Shown here: piece by piece, positions 36,643 through 45,718 of the stretch
How the letters are laid out: every line of letters begins with the position of its first letter
Numbering within the stretch: position 1 is the first letter of the stretch
Source of the DNA: UBA961 sp049317525
GTDB lineage: Bacteria > Bacteroidota > Ignavibacteria > Kapaibacteriales > UBA961
Length of the DNA stretch: 64,000 nucleotides
Assembly (NCBI GenBank): GCA_049317525.1
Contig: JBMOIC010000004.1
Location: forward strand, 57,137 to 121,136
Reading direction: 5' to 3'
Notes under the pieces: model-generated
The model's input: only the letters and a program-made list of their open reading frames with translations
Told to the model about the DNA's origin: nothing
Database searches by the model: none
Translations under genes and position numbers: made by a program

Positions 36643-37281
36643 TTAACCAAATGATGAAGTACTAAAATCTTGTTGTCTTCTTGATCTTATAATTGCATAA
36701 ATGATAAATATTATTCCAGCTAAGCATAATAATATCAATAAAAGAGATCCTATCGAAAAGGTTCCAGGATATACTTCCCTTGTACCATTTGCACCATTCA
36801 CTATTACTGGTTGGGAATAATAAAATGCTGGATGAAATGGAGTATGCCAATACCATGGAATCATACCCATCATATATCCTGCCATAAATCCATCACCTCT
36901 TCCTCCATAGGAATGGACAACATAATTAGAGTTTCCCCCACGCCCATTATTCATAGACATTGTTTGTGATTTTCTGGGAACACCATAACGTTGCTGATAA
37001 TCTTTTCCAGACGTAAAACTTCTAGATCTACTTCCACCAAAAGAATTATTCCTGGTTGCTGATGAATTGTTTCTATTTGAGAAACTATTACTATTACGGC
37101 TTCCACCGAAAGATCTAGAGGAACCAAACGATCTGCCCCCAAATGATCTTCCGCCTCCACGGAAACCTCCAAAACCACCTCTAGCTTCGGTTATGGTTGG
37201 TTCTATAATTAAAGTTACAATACTAAGAATAAGTAAAACAAGATATTTACTTATAGATACATGTACACGATAAGATTTCAT
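36643..37281 (-). CDS. Gly/Ser/Arg-rich exported membrane protein, unknown function
   Basis: 212 residues. An N-terminal signal/membrane segment (residues 13-30) is followed by about 60 residues of low-complexity Gly/Arg/Ser/Phe/Asn repeats (GGFRGGG, FGGSRS), then GDGFMAGYMMGMIPWYW and a C-terminal membrane helix (SIGSLLLILLCLAGIIFIIYAII) with a basic tail. No enzyme motif is present. The start overlaps the preceding gene's stop (TAATG), so translation is coupled to the 158-residue protein. I recognise no family. Confidence 0.7.
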   Translation of the reverse strand: MKSYRVHVSISKYLVLLILSIVTLIIEPTITEARGGFGGFRGGGRSFGGRSFGSSRSFGGSRNSNSFSNRNNSSATRNNSFGGSRSRSFTSGKDYQQRYGVPRKSQTMSMNNGRGGNSNYVVHSYGGRGDGFMAGYMMGMIPWYWHTPFHPAFYYSQPVIVNGANGTREVYPGTFSIGSLLLILLCLAGIIFIIYAIIRSRRQQDFSTSSFG

Positions 37282-37757
37282 TAAAATATTCCTTCAATGG
37301 AGGTAGATCCATCTTGATTTCTAAATTCTATTTCTGCTTTAAATGAAGTTGTACCAAGACTATCATTCTTTTTAAAAAAGCCAAAAACACCATTATTTCG
37401 AATTTTATCTATTTTTAAATGTATCATAAGAGACATTATTCCATCTAGATTTTCATTGTTCATTAAAATATGAGTTTCTTCTATATCACCAGAACTTTCA
37501 ATTGTTAGTAATTGCATATCCATTGCTTCTTCTTCAGAAAACATTGGTTCTACAATAATAAGATCGTCTAAATAATCAGTGAATAATTGCTTTGTCGATA
37601 TAGTTCCATTTTTGTTTTCATATGTTAAAATAGCATCAAAAGTGCCATTCTCATCAAGATTAACAAATAATTCCTTGATTTTTCCTACTTGCTCTGCATT
37701 GATATATACTGCTGTTTTATCTAATCTTCCATTACTTTCAATAGATAATGTTCTCAT
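37281..37757 (-). CDS. Acidic cytoplasmic protein with an internal duplication, unknown function
   Basis: 158 residues without signal peptide. Two related halves can be seen: LSIESNGRLDKTAVYIN with a following ILTYENKNGTIST, and LTIESSGDIEETHILMN with EIEFRNQDGSTSIEG. Each begins with L-S/T-IES-x-G and ends with a strand carrying NxDG or NKNG, suggesting a duplicated beta-rich domain. No known family or catalytic residue is evident. The stop overlaps the start of the Gly/Ser/Arg-rich membrane protein gene by one base (TAATG). It lies 61 bases after aat. Confidence 0.65.
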   Translation of the reverse strand: MRTLSIESNGRLDKTAVYINAEQVGKIKELFVNLDENGTFDAILTYENKNGTISTKQLFTDYLDDLIIVEPMFSEEEAMDMQLLTIESSGDIEETHILMNNENLDGIMSLMIHLKIDKIRNNGVFGFFKKNDSLGTTSFKAEIEFRNQDGSTSIEGIF

Positions 37758-37818
37758 GACTTATTCTGTTAAATTGGAAAACATACATAGATACGATACG
37801 TATAGTAAATTATTGATA

Positions 37819-38433
37819 TTAAGGTAAAAATATAACATCTTGAATTAAAGCTTTACTTAATAAAGACAAGTATTCAGATCTTTTTATTTCGCCTGCTCCT
37901 AATTGCTCTGTAAAATCATTCAGATATTGGGAGTCTAATAAAGTATAGTTTTGTACACGTAATTGTTGAACTAAGCCATAAAAAGCAACTTTTGACGCAT
38001 CATTTACGGTAGAAAACATCGATTCTCCAAAAAATGCACTTCCTATCGATACACCATATAATCCACCAACTAATGTATCATCTTTATAAGTTTCTACAGA
38101 ATGTGCATAACCTTGAATATGTAATTGTATATATGTATCTATAATTGGTTCTGTAATCCATGTATCTGCTCTTTGTGCACAGGCTTTAATTACTTGTTCA
38201 AACGCTGTATTAAATTTAACACTAAAAATACCTTTTGAAATAGTTTTTTTAAGTGATTTAGAAAAATCTAAGTCTTGAAGAGGAAATACAGCTCTATATT
38301 GAGGAGAATGCCAATAGATTTCTTTTGTATCTGGGTCACCCATTGGAAACCAACCAGTTTTATATGCTAACAGTAAAGTTGATACATTAAAAGGTTGATA
38401 TTCAAGAAATTCTAAAATATTTACAGAAACCAT
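37819..38433 (-). CDS. aat: Leucyl/phenylalanyl-tRNA--protein transferase
   Basis: 204 residues. YKTGWFPMGDP, IYWHSPQYRAVFPL, VETYKDDTLVGGLYGVSIG and LDSQYLNDFTEQLGAGEI are the conserved blocks. It adds Leu or Phe from charged tRNA to proteins with N-terminal Arg/Lys, marking them for ClpAP through the N-end rule. Length is slightly below E. coli Aat (234). It is 1 base after the trmB stop. Confidence 0.95.
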   Translation of the reverse strand: MVSVNILEFLEYQPFNVSTLLLAYKTGWFPMGDPDTKEIYWHSPQYRAVFPLQDLDFSKSLKKTISKGIFSVKFNTAFEQVIKACAQRADTWITEPIIDTYIQLHIQGYAHSVETYKDDTLVGGLYGVSIGSAFFGESMFSTVNDASKVAFYGLVQQLRVQNYTLLDSQYLNDFTEQLGAGEIKRSEYLSLLSKALIQDVIFLP

Positions 38434-38434
38434 A

Positions 38435-39184
38435 TTATTTATTAATGGTAAAATGAGTTTTTACATAAGGAATACCTTTTTTTGTTGAAAATTCCTCTTG
38501 ATCTGTTTTGGGAATATTCCAAGGTATTTGCTGATATAAATCTTTTGAATACGGTAAGTAATCAGGAAATACTTCACTCCATTCATTATTCCATTCACCT
38601 ACAAATTCAAAAGAATCAATTGTAAATTCTTTGAAATCAGATAATATGTCTATGTGATGTTTTGCAACCATAGGAACATCTGTCATTTGCCAGAACTGAG
38701 CATTAGCTGTTGAAACTCTTATGCATTCTTGTATTAATTCTTTTGTAAATGCTCTTCTTTTATGATGTTTCTTTTTAATCCATGGGTCTGGAAAAAAGCT
38801 AAAGAATGAGGTTATTGAGTTATCTTGTAAAAAAGACAATCCATTGGGTAAAGAATACCAAATAGCGCTAATATTTGGAAGTGATTCTCCTTTAATAACT
38901 TCATGTATCCAATCTACTGGAAGTTTTCTTACTTCTAAACCTAAAATATTATCGTCTGAATGATTATAAGCAAGTTGTAATGTACATGTTCCCCAGCCAC
39001 ATCCTAAATCTAAAATATTAGGAGGATTACCATTGTTAAAATGATCAGCCCAATCAATAGTTTCAATTAAGGGTGGATAAAATTTGGGTATTGCCCCTAA
39101 TGCATGTAAAGGAAAATACACATTAGATGCATTATGATGTCTGCTTCTTGGCTTAGGATATTTTTTAGAGTCAATAATTAACAT
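38435..39184 (-). CDS. trmB: tRNA (guanine-N7-)-methyltransferase
   Basis: 249 residues from the ATG at 39184; a longer frame to 39283 would run into the end of the acylase gene. The SAM motif is LDLGCGWGTCTLQLA, and FPDPWIKKKHHKRRAFTKEL is the TrmB signature that binds tRNA and supplies catalytic residues. It makes m7G46 in tRNA variable loops. It is 1 base upstream of aat and 19 bases downstream of the penicillin-acylase-family gene. Confidence 0.94.
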   Translation of the reverse strand: MLIIDSKKYPKPRSRHHNASNVYFPLHALGAIPKFYPPLIETIDWADHFNNGNPPNILDLGCGWGTCTLQLAYNHSDDNILGLEVRKLPVDWIHEVIKGESLPNISAIWYSLPNGLSFLQDNSITSFFSFFPDPWIKKKHHKRRAFTKELIQECIRVSTANAQFWQMTDVPMVAKHHIDILSDFKEFTIDSFEFVGEWNNEWSEVFPDYLPYSKDLYQQIPWNIPKTDQEEFSTKKGIPYVKTHFTINK

Positions 39185-39203
39185 GGTTTGTATAGATATA
39201 ATT

Positions 39204-41732
39204 CTATTTTTTGATAAAAGTAGTAAACAGTTGAATGTCAGATGCAGGTGTTGGATGCACTGGTAGTTTGATATATCCTCCATTAAGCCATAATTGAACT
39301 TGATCGCTATAATGAGAACTTAAAGGTTCACCGGAAGAGCCACCCGGAAGCACACAATACATCACAGAATCTTGCATATCCGATACTATTCTCATGGAAG
39401 CGCCAAGTACTTGTTTAAATGGATTATTCATTGCCCATGAACCATTATTTAATGTAGTATTGTTTCCTGAATGTGGAAATGGACCATGTGTAACAACCGG
39501 TTTCATTAAAGAACTTTTACTAAACAAATGTTCTAATGTGATTGTATGTAAATATCTATATTTCCAAGTATTTATATCGTCACTATTATAAATAGTAGTT
39601 CCTCTTTTTATAGCCCTTATAAATGCTTTATAGATAATCTCTGATTTATCTTCAATTTTATTTTTTGTATGAAAATCATCAAACCAATGATTCCATTTTT
39701 CTGGAGAATCCTCTAAACATTGCAATAGTATTCTGGTTGGAAAGCTAGCAATATGTTTATATTCTTTTGCTATATGCTCAGGTAATTGATCTGAAAAAAT
39801 AGTTGTAAATAGATTGTCAATTAAAAGAGTATAAATAGCTGGTTCAACATCTTGATTAGTGATAAAACACTTCCATTTTTTTAATTTTTCTAAAGCTCTT
39901 TTAGCATGTACTGGCATAAATTTCTTTTTTTGCACTAGTATCGGTAACACTTTAGCTAAAATATCTTCTGCATAAGGAGAATGCACATCATATTGAAGAA
40001 ACTGAGCATCTCTGATATCATATTCATCAAATTGTTGTAATGCTAATTCTAGGCGTTTGGCTCTGGAAGAAGGCTCCCACAATGATGAATGATAAAATGG
40101 AGGATGTTCTACTAATGGATTATTGGCTGATGCAATGAAATTCTTATCTCTATTATTAATTGTATAAGCATGCTTAGGTAACTCAGTTGATTTATGTATT
40201 CCTTGCCAGGAATATTCTGGAATCCAGCCCGGAGATGGAATATTTGGATTAGCTTTAGGGCCTCTTATCGGTAGAATACCTACAGTTGCTCCAGCCATTG
40301 TTCCATATTTATCGCCATATACAAAATTTAAACAAGGTGCACCCCAGGTTAGGAAGCCTTTTTGAAAATCAGACCAATTATCAGATTTCATCATCTTATA
40401 TATTGCTAAAAATTCATCAGATATAGCATTACCTGTCCATTCATAACTCATGCAATAATGTGTAAATAAATTCTTATTCCTATTAGTTGAATCGTTGATT
40501 GGTTTAATCAAAGTAATTGGAGATGCATCTGAAATAATAGCAGACCTTTTACTATAGCGAATATCATAAATGAGTGGTTCATCATTTTTGATATTGATCG
40601 TATCCCTTTTGTATTTAAACTTAACTGAATCGCCAGTATTTGTAAAATAATAGTTGTTATTGTATTGAGAAGTTTTTTCTATAAAATAATCAAAATCATC
40701 AGCCATCATATTAGTAATTCCCCAACTAACAGATGAATTTCTTCCTGAAATAATGATAGGAATCCCTGGCATACTAACTCCCAGTACATTTAATCCTGGA
40801 CAAGATAAATGACATTGATACCATTTTGCAGGCAATCCAAGTTTTAAATGTGGGTCATTGGCCAGAATGACCGATTTATCTTGTAAATTTTTAGAGTTTT
40901 TCCTCATAACCCAAGCATTACTTCCTATACCATCTGATGAAAGCCCCAGATAAGAACGAGCATTGATGAAGGTTTTTGTTTTATCTTCAATACCAGCTAA
41001 ATAATCGGTATTTGTATAAGTAAGAGATGTTATTTCATTAGATGATAGAACTGTATTTTGTGATTCATATTGATATACAGTATGAGTATCATTACTTGGT
41101 ATCATTTGTAAAGCTAATTTCACTCCAAATTTATCAGCCAATTCACCTATTGCTATATCACTCCACATACTTGTATTCATTTCTACGGCCATTAATCTAC
41201 CAATGATAATGCAATCGGTAGGATGCCATTCTTTAGGTTGATAACTTAATGCACCAAATTCAAATGGCAATGCTTCTGGATGTGCTTTTATATAATAGTT
41301 TACCCCTTCAGAATATGCATCTAACATAAACTTTGTGGTTTTGCTTGATTTATTATACAATTTCTCTGATAAAGGAACTAAACTCAACATCCTCATAAAT
41401 TTATCAGTTTCTAAAGCTTCTTTACCAAAAATCTCTGATAATAGTCCTCTGCCTGTTCTTCTTATAATATCCATCTGCCATAATCTATCTTGTGCATGGG
41501 CATAGCCCATAGCAAAAAACACATCATGTTCATTTCTTGCAATGATATGAGGAATATTAAACTTATTGCGATAAATAAATGCGCTGTCTAATACCTTAGA
41601 ACTAATGTGCTCTTCCCCTTTTTTGATAGAAGTACGAGTAACTATAAAAAATGAAAAAAAAGCTAAAGCAATTCCACAAATCATCAGAGAAATAGTTAAT
41701 GCTAATGAATTATTTACAATTTTATTTAACAT
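39204..41732 (-). CDS. Penicillin-acylase-family N-terminal nucleophile hydrolase
   Basis: 842 residues. An N-terminal membrane segment (residues 8-32) anchors or exports the protein. After FAMGYAHAQDRLWQMDI, the alpha-subunit signature, the chain has G270-S271-N-A-W. Autocleavage at this Gly-Ser bond would expose Ser271 as the N-terminal nucleophile of the beta subunit, and VILANDPHL plus GRNSSVSWGITN follow as in the family. Family members hydrolyse amides such as beta-lactams, acyl-homoserine lactones or lipopeptides. The native substrate is not predictable here. Confidence 0.92.
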   Translation of the reverse strand: MLNKIVNNSLALTISLMICGIALAFFSFFIVTRTSIKKGEEHISSKVLDSAFIYRNKFNIPHIIARNEHDVFFAMGYAHAQDRLWQMDIIRRTGRGLLSEIFGKEALETDKFMRMLSLVPLSEKLYNKSSKTTKFMLDAYSEGVNYYIKAHPEALPFEFGALSYQPKEWHPTDCIIIGRLMAVEMNTSMWSDIAIGELADKFGVKLALQMIPSNDTHTVYQYESQNTVLSSNEITSLTYTNTDYLAGIEDKTKTFINARSYLGLSSDGIGSNAWVMRKNSKNLQDKSVILANDPHLKLGLPAKWYQCHLSCPGLNVLGVSMPGIPIIISGRNSSVSWGITNMMADDFDYFIEKTSQYNNNYYFTNTGDSVKFKYKRDTINIKNDEPLIYDIRYSKRSAIISDASPITLIKPINDSTNRNKNLFTHYCMSYEWTGNAISDEFLAIYKMMKSDNWSDFQKGFLTWGAPCLNFVYGDKYGTMAGATVGILPIRGPKANPNIPSPGWIPEYSWQGIHKSTELPKHAYTINNRDKNFIASANNPLVEHPPFYHSSLWEPSSRAKRLELALQQFDEYDIRDAQFLQYDVHSPYAEDILAKVLPILVQKKKFMPVHAKRALEKLKKWKCFITNQDVEPAIYTLLIDNLFTTIFSDQLPEHIAKEYKHIASFPTRILLQCLEDSPEKWNHWFDDFHTKNKIEDKSEIIYKAFIRAIKRGTTIYNSDDINTWKYRYLHTITLEHLFSKSSLMKPVVTHGPFPHSGNNTTLNNGSWAMNNPFKQVLGASMRIVSDMQDSVMYCVLPGGSSGEPLSSHYSDQVQLWLNGGYIKLPVHPTPASDIQLFTTFIKK

Positions 41733-41762
41733 ATCAATAAGAAAAGAGGAGATTTAATATTT

Positions 41763-42446
41763 TTACAAGGTATTGTGACTATGAACAATATGAAGTAATT
41801 GTGAAATATCTGAAAGGATATAATCTGCTATGATATTTTGATTACCAAATGAATCGCCATATTGAGCAAAAGCAGTATGCATACCTACATTTTTAGCTCC
41901 AACCATATCTCTTTCAACCCAATCACCAACCATTATTGCTTCATGTGGCTCTATACCTAGCCTTTCTAATGCTGTTCTAAAAGGGACTGGACTTGGTTTC
42001 CTTTCTTTTGTATCATCATAGGTTACTACTACATCAAATGTATGGTGAAAATTGATATGACATAAGCGCAACCAAGCTTCTCGAGCGGGAGCATCTGAAA
42101 CAATTGCAAGTTTGATATTTGATTTTACTAAACTCATTATCGTGGCTGTTACATGCGGATATGGTTTTAATGCAGCTTCTCTAGCTCTTCTATAAGAAAT
42201 TATTCCTGCTGAAAGTATTCTATAATCTAAATATCCTAACTGTTGTTGCAAAAGTTCATCAAATACTTTTTGATATTCTATACCTTGGGCATCATATATA
42301 CTATTAATATGAGCTTTCATTTGATCTTTACTAAGCTCTAAACCTGCATCCATCATTGCTACAATAGCAGCATCAATAGCTAATTGCTTCATAGCCATAA
42401 AATCTACTAATGTATTGTCTAAATCAAATATTACTGCTTTTATCAT
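41763..42446 (-). CDS. HAD-superfamily phosphatase
   Basis: 227 residues. Motif I is FDLDNTLVD with the two catalytic Asps, motif II is the Ser of IVSDAPA, Lys of motif III lies in ERKPSP, and motif IV is MVGDWVERDMVGA. The cap inserted after motif I is helical (type C1). It resembles haloacid-dehalogenase-like phosphatases such as phosphoglycolate- or glyceraldehyde-3-phosphate phosphatases; the substrate is unknown. It is divergent from the CoA-transferase gene, with palindromes between them. Confidence 0.88.
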   Translation of the reverse strand: MIKAVIFDLDNTLVDFMAMKQLAIDAAIVAMMDAGLELSKDQMKAHINSIYDAQGIEYQKVFDELLQQQLGYLDYRILSAGIISYRRAREAALKPYPHVTATIMSLVKSNIKLAIVSDAPAREAWLRLCHINFHHTFDVVVTYDDTKERKPSPVPFRTALERLGIEPHEAIMVGDWVERDMVGAKNVGMHTAFAQYGDSFGNQNIIADYILSDISQLLHIVHSHNTL

Positions 42447-42463
42447 ATCATAGCCTGATTATA

Positions 42464-42477
42464 ACTACAATTGTAGT
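42464..42477. promoter_or_regulatory. 14-bp palindrome ACTACAATTGTAGT in the divergent HAD/CoA-transferase region
   Basis: A perfect 14-bp palindrome lies 18 bases upstream of the HAD gene start, in the 191-base divergent gap. A dimeric regulator operator is the simplest reading. No gene fits in the gap. Confidence 0.35.
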
Positions 42478-42542
42478 GCTAAATGAATTTTAACTAAATG
42501 AATATGTATTTTAGTTACTCTCAATAGTAATTCATATCATTA

Positions 42543-42558
42543 ATATATTGCAATATAT
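42543..42558. promoter_or_regulatory. 16-bp palindrome ATATATTGCAATATAT upstream of the CoA-transferase gene
   Basis: A perfect 16-bp palindrome about 80 bases upstream of the chosen CoA-transferase start. Its TTGCAA core could also overlap a -35 element. The high AT content makes chance occurrence possible. Confidence 0.3.
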
Positions 42559-42637
42559 GATGTGATATGATGAATATTGATTGCCCAAAATTACAAAAAT
42601 GACGCTTAAGGGCGCAGTTATATATAGGAATATATTT

Positions 42638-43918
42638 ATGAAAATTGTAAATCCATTCGAAGCATTACAATGTTTGCAATCTGGTAATAGTGTATATATT
42701 CAAAGTGCAGCAGCAGCCCCGCAATTGTTGATAAATGCAATGATACAGCACAAGGATAGACTTCAACATGTAAAGATTATGCAATTACATACCGAAGGTG
42801 CAGCTCCATATGCAGCCGAAGGCATGGAAAAACATTTTAATATCACTGCATTTTTTATAGGATCTAATATAAGAGAGGCAGTTCAATCAGGTAGGGCGAA
42901 TTATTTGCCAGTTTTTTTAAGTGAAGTTCCTTTATTATTTAGAAGGAATATTTTACCAGTTGACATAGTTTTGATTAATGTTTCTACACCTGATAAACAT
43001 GGCTATTGTTCTTTAGGTGTATCTGTAGATGTTTCAAAAGCTGCTATTGAAAAGGCATCAATTGTTATTGCACAAATTAATCAAGCTATGCCCAGAACCC
43101 ATGGTGATGGTTTTATTCATATTGATGAGATAGATTTTGGAGTAGAGTGCTATGAAGAGTTACCAGAACATACTGCAAGTCCTTTACATGATATTCATAA
43201 AAGTATAGGTCATAATGTAGCAACTCTTATCGAGGATGGAGCAACATTACAATTGGGAATTGGCTCTATTCCAGATGCAGTTTTGTCTTTTTTACATACT
43301 CATAAAAATCTAGGAATTCATACTGAAATGTTTTCAGATGGCATTATTCCATTAGTAGAAAAAGGAGTAATCACTGGCAATAATAAGACAGTACATCCTG
43401 GAAAAATTGTAACAGGTTTTGTAATGGGATCCAAAAAATTATATGATTTTGTAGATGATAATCAAGGTATAGTATTTTTAGATATTGCCTATGTAAATGA
43501 TACCGATGTGATAAGAAGAAATCCCAAAGTAACTGCAATAAATAGTGCTATAGAAGTTGATATTACTGGTCAAATATGTGCCGATTCTATTGGTAGCAAA
43601 ATGTATTCTGGTGTTGGTGGACAAATGGATTTTATTAGAGGAGCTTCTTTATCCGAAGGTGGTAAGCCTATCATAGCATTACCATCAACCACCAATAAAG
43701 GCGAAAGTAGAATTGTCCCATTCTTAAAACCAGGTGCCGGCGTTGTTACAACTAGATCACATGTTCATTATATTGTTACTGAATATGGTATTGCTCATTT
43801 ATTTGGTAAAAATCTAAAAGAAAGAGCAGAAATTCTTATATCAATTGCTCATCCTAATCATAGGGAACATTTAGAAAAACAGTACTTTGAAAGATTAACG
43901 GGTTCTAGAATTAGCTAA
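42638..43918 (+). CDS. Acetyl-CoA hydrolase/transferase family protein (4-hydroxybutyrate CoA-transferase-like)
   Basis: 426 residues from the ATG at 42638, which has AGGAA 7 bases upstream; a longer frame to 42581 is less likely. Segments QLGIGSIPDAVL, the catalytic Glu in GIHTEMFSDG, and GVGGQMDFIRGA are those of cat1/4-hydroxybutyrate CoA-transferases. RSHVHYIVTEYGIAHLFGK closes the family pattern. It should exchange CoA between short acids such as acetate, butyrate or 4-hydroxybutyrate. Its stop overlaps the convergent thioesterase gene by 24 bases. Confidence 0.9.
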   Translation: MKIVNPFEALQCLQSGNSVYIQSAAAAPQLLINAMIQHKDRLQHVKIMQLHTEGAAPYAAEGMEKHFNITAFFIGSNIREAVQSGRANYLPVFLSEVPLLFRRNILPVDIVLINVSTPDKHGYCSLGVSVDVSKAAIEKASIVIAQINQAMPRTHGDGFIHIDEIDFGVECYEELPEHTASPLHDIHKSIGHNVATLIEDGATLQLGIGSIPDAVLSFLHTHKNLGIHTEMFSDGIIPLVEKGVITGNNKTVHPGKIVTGFVMGSKKLYDFVDDNQGIVFLDIAYVNDTDVIRRNPKVTAINSAIEVDITGQICADSIGSKMYSGVGGQMDFIRGASLSEGGKPIIALPSTTNKGESRIVPFLKPGAGVVTTRSHVHYIVTEYGIAHLFGKNLKERAEILISIAHPNHREHLEKQYFERLTGSRIS

Positions 43919-44302
43919 AGATATTCTTTTATCAATATCAGCTTGTTTCATGATAATTTGCGTCTGCTCCCCTTTTGCAATGATTATATTATGTTTGGGT
44001 ATCAAGGCTACAAACTCAGAGAGTATCTTTGAACCACGATATTCCTTAATGATAGCAGTAATCTCTACTGTTTCTCCAATAGAAGCCATAGATATATGCT
44101 GAACAGATATTCCAGCTCCAATTGCTTGATCTTCAGATTCAAAAAAAGGTTCGATAGCTTTCCTAGAAGCTAATTCAGCATGATATACTAACCAAAAAGT
44201 TGAATATACAGGATGAATTTGTTGATTGTCTAGAATTGCTGTCATTTCTTCTGTTATCGTAATACTTAATGTAAACTGCTCATTTATCATGTTAGGTCGC
44301 AT
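43895..44302 (-). CDS. FlK-like hotdog thioesterase
   Basis: 135 residues. The stretch HPVYSTFWLVYHAELASRKAIEPF, then IGAGISVQHI and ASIGETVEITAII, is the pattern of fluoroacetyl-CoA thioesterase-like hotdog proteins, including a Thr/Ser near the start and His in VQH. The FlK subfamily hydrolyses small acyl-CoAs. In this organism a general acyl-CoA thioesterase is more likely than a fluoroacetate function. The 3' end overlaps the CoA-transferase gene tail-to-tail by 24 bases. Confidence 0.75.
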   Translation of the reverse strand: MRPNMINEQFTLSITITEEMTAILDNQQIHPVYSTFWLVYHAELASRKAIEPFFESEDQAIGAGISVQHISMASIGETVEITAIIKEYRGSKILSEFVALIPKHNIIIAKGEQTQIIMKQADIDKRISLANSRTR

Positions 44303-44321
44303 AGAACTGCTCTGATTATTG

Positions 44322-44329
44322 TATTTTTG
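44322..44329 (+). promoter_or_regulatory. Candidate -7 box upstream of mtaB
   Basis: TATTTTTG matches TAnnTTTG, 37 bases before the mtaB ATG and inside the 64-base gap divergent from the thioesterase gene. A -33 TTG at the expected spacing is not clear. Confidence 0.4.
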
Positions 44330-44366
44330 TGATATTGATACTCTCTAAAATACTAATGTACGCTTC

Positions 44367-45713
44367 ATGAAAGTTTCTTTTTATACGCTTGGTTGTAAAC
44401 TAAATTACTCTGAAACATCTCAATTGCAAGATCAATTTCAACAAATAGGACATGAAATTGTTCGATTTGGAGAAAGAACAGATATAGTTATTGTAAATAC
44501 ATGTACTGTTACAGAGAATGCTGATACTGAGTGTCGAAAAATTATTAGAAGAGCTTTAAAAACATCTCCAGATGCATTTATTGGTATTACTGGTTGTTAT
44601 GCTCAATTACAACCAGAAGAAATAGCTTCGATTGAAGGTGTTGATGCTGTTTTTGGTACAGCTGAAAAATTGAAGATCCATTCTTTAATTACTGATTTTA
44701 CTAAAAAAGAAACACCAAGAATTTATGTTGATGAGCTTTTAGAACCAAGTTTCGATTATGCTCAATCTGCCGATACCGATAGTAGAACAAGAGCTTTTCT
44801 AAAATTACAAGATGGATGCAATTATTCATGTAGTTTTTGTACAATTCCAAAAGCAAGGGGTGCAAGTAGAAGTATGCCTTTTGCTGATATCTTGCATAGA
44901 ATTACCTCATTAGAACAACAAGGTTTTTATGAGATCATTTTATCAGGTATCAATTTAGGAGATTATAAAGACTCCGAAGGAAAGAAATTCAAGGATATTC
45001 TTACTCTTATTTCATCTTTGGATATTCCTGTTCGATTTAGAATTGGTTCTATTGAACCAAATTTAGTTGATAATGATATATTGTCCATTATTGCACATTC
45101 CACTAATATTGTACCCCATATTCATATTCCATTACAAAGTGGATCTTCAGAAATTTTAAGAAAAATGCGTAGACGATATACACCACAGCAATATCAAGAT
45201 CTGGTGCATTCTATTCATTCATATTTACCACAAGCTTGTATAGGTGCAGATGTAATCGTTGGATTTCCAGGTGAAACTGATGCTCATTTTGAAGAAACAT
45301 GTACATTTATTCAAGATTTACCTTTTTCATATCTGCATGTTTTCACATATTCTGAAAGAGAATTAACGCCAGCTGCTGCTTATGATCAAAAAGTACCTAT
45401 GAATATTAGAAAATTAAGAAATCATAGACTTAGAAATTTATCTTCACTCAAGAAAAAAGAGTTTTATCAATCTCAGATTGGTATGCACAAAATTGTCATT
45501 CCGGAATCATATGACCATTCAAATGGTATGTGGATTGGATGGACAGAAAATTATGTGAGAACTCAGTTTCATGCCGCTCCTTCTATTGTACAATCTCCAA
45601 TTTCGGTACGATTAGATTCCTATGATGATAATCTTGAAATCGTTCAAGCTTCTGCCCTTCATTCATTCATAGAACATCCTCACAAACAATTCATTCCTTT
45701 ACTTATTCAGTGA
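44367..45713 (+). CDS. mtaB: tRNA t6A37 methylthiotransferase (MtaB-type radical SAM)
   Basis: 448 residues. The N-terminal UPF0004 domain has cysteines in FYTLGCKLN, VNTCTVTE and ITGCYAQ for the auxiliary cluster. The radical SAM site is CNYSCSFC within LQDGCNYSCSFCTIPKARG. A C-terminal TRAM-like domain follows. The CKLNYSE form and C-x3-C-x2-C context fit MtaB (t6A to ms2t6A) better than MiaB or RimO. It is first in a tRNA-modification run and overlaps or abuts truA. Confidence 0.92.
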   Translation: MKVSFYTLGCKLNYSETSQLQDQFQQIGHEIVRFGERTDIVIVNTCTVTENADTECRKIIRRALKTSPDAFIGITGCYAQLQPEEIASIEGVDAVFGTAEKLKIHSLITDFTKKETPRIYVDELLEPSFDYAQSADTDSRTRAFLKLQDGCNYSCSFCTIPKARGASRSMPFADILHRITSLEQQGFYEIILSGINLGDYKDSEGKKFKDILTLISSLDIPVRFRIGSIEPNLVDNDILSIIAHSTNIVPHIHIPLQSGSSEILRKMRRRYTPQQYQDLVHSIHSYLPQACIGADVIVGFPGETDAHFEETCTFIQDLPFSYLHVFTYSERELTPAAAYDQKVPMNIRKLRNHRLRNLSSLKKKEFYQSQIGMHKIVIPESYDHSNGMWIGWTENYVRTQFHAAPSIVQSPISVRLDSYDDNLEIVQASALHSFIEHPHKQFIPLLIQ

Positions 45714-45718
45714 TAGCA

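Noticed and set aside
37067..37273. Plus-strand frame opposite the Gly/Ser/Arg-rich protein gene
   Set aside because: It is the complement of a low-complexity Gly-rich coding region, giving Pro-rich runs; the minus frame has a signal peptide, membrane helix and operon coupling.
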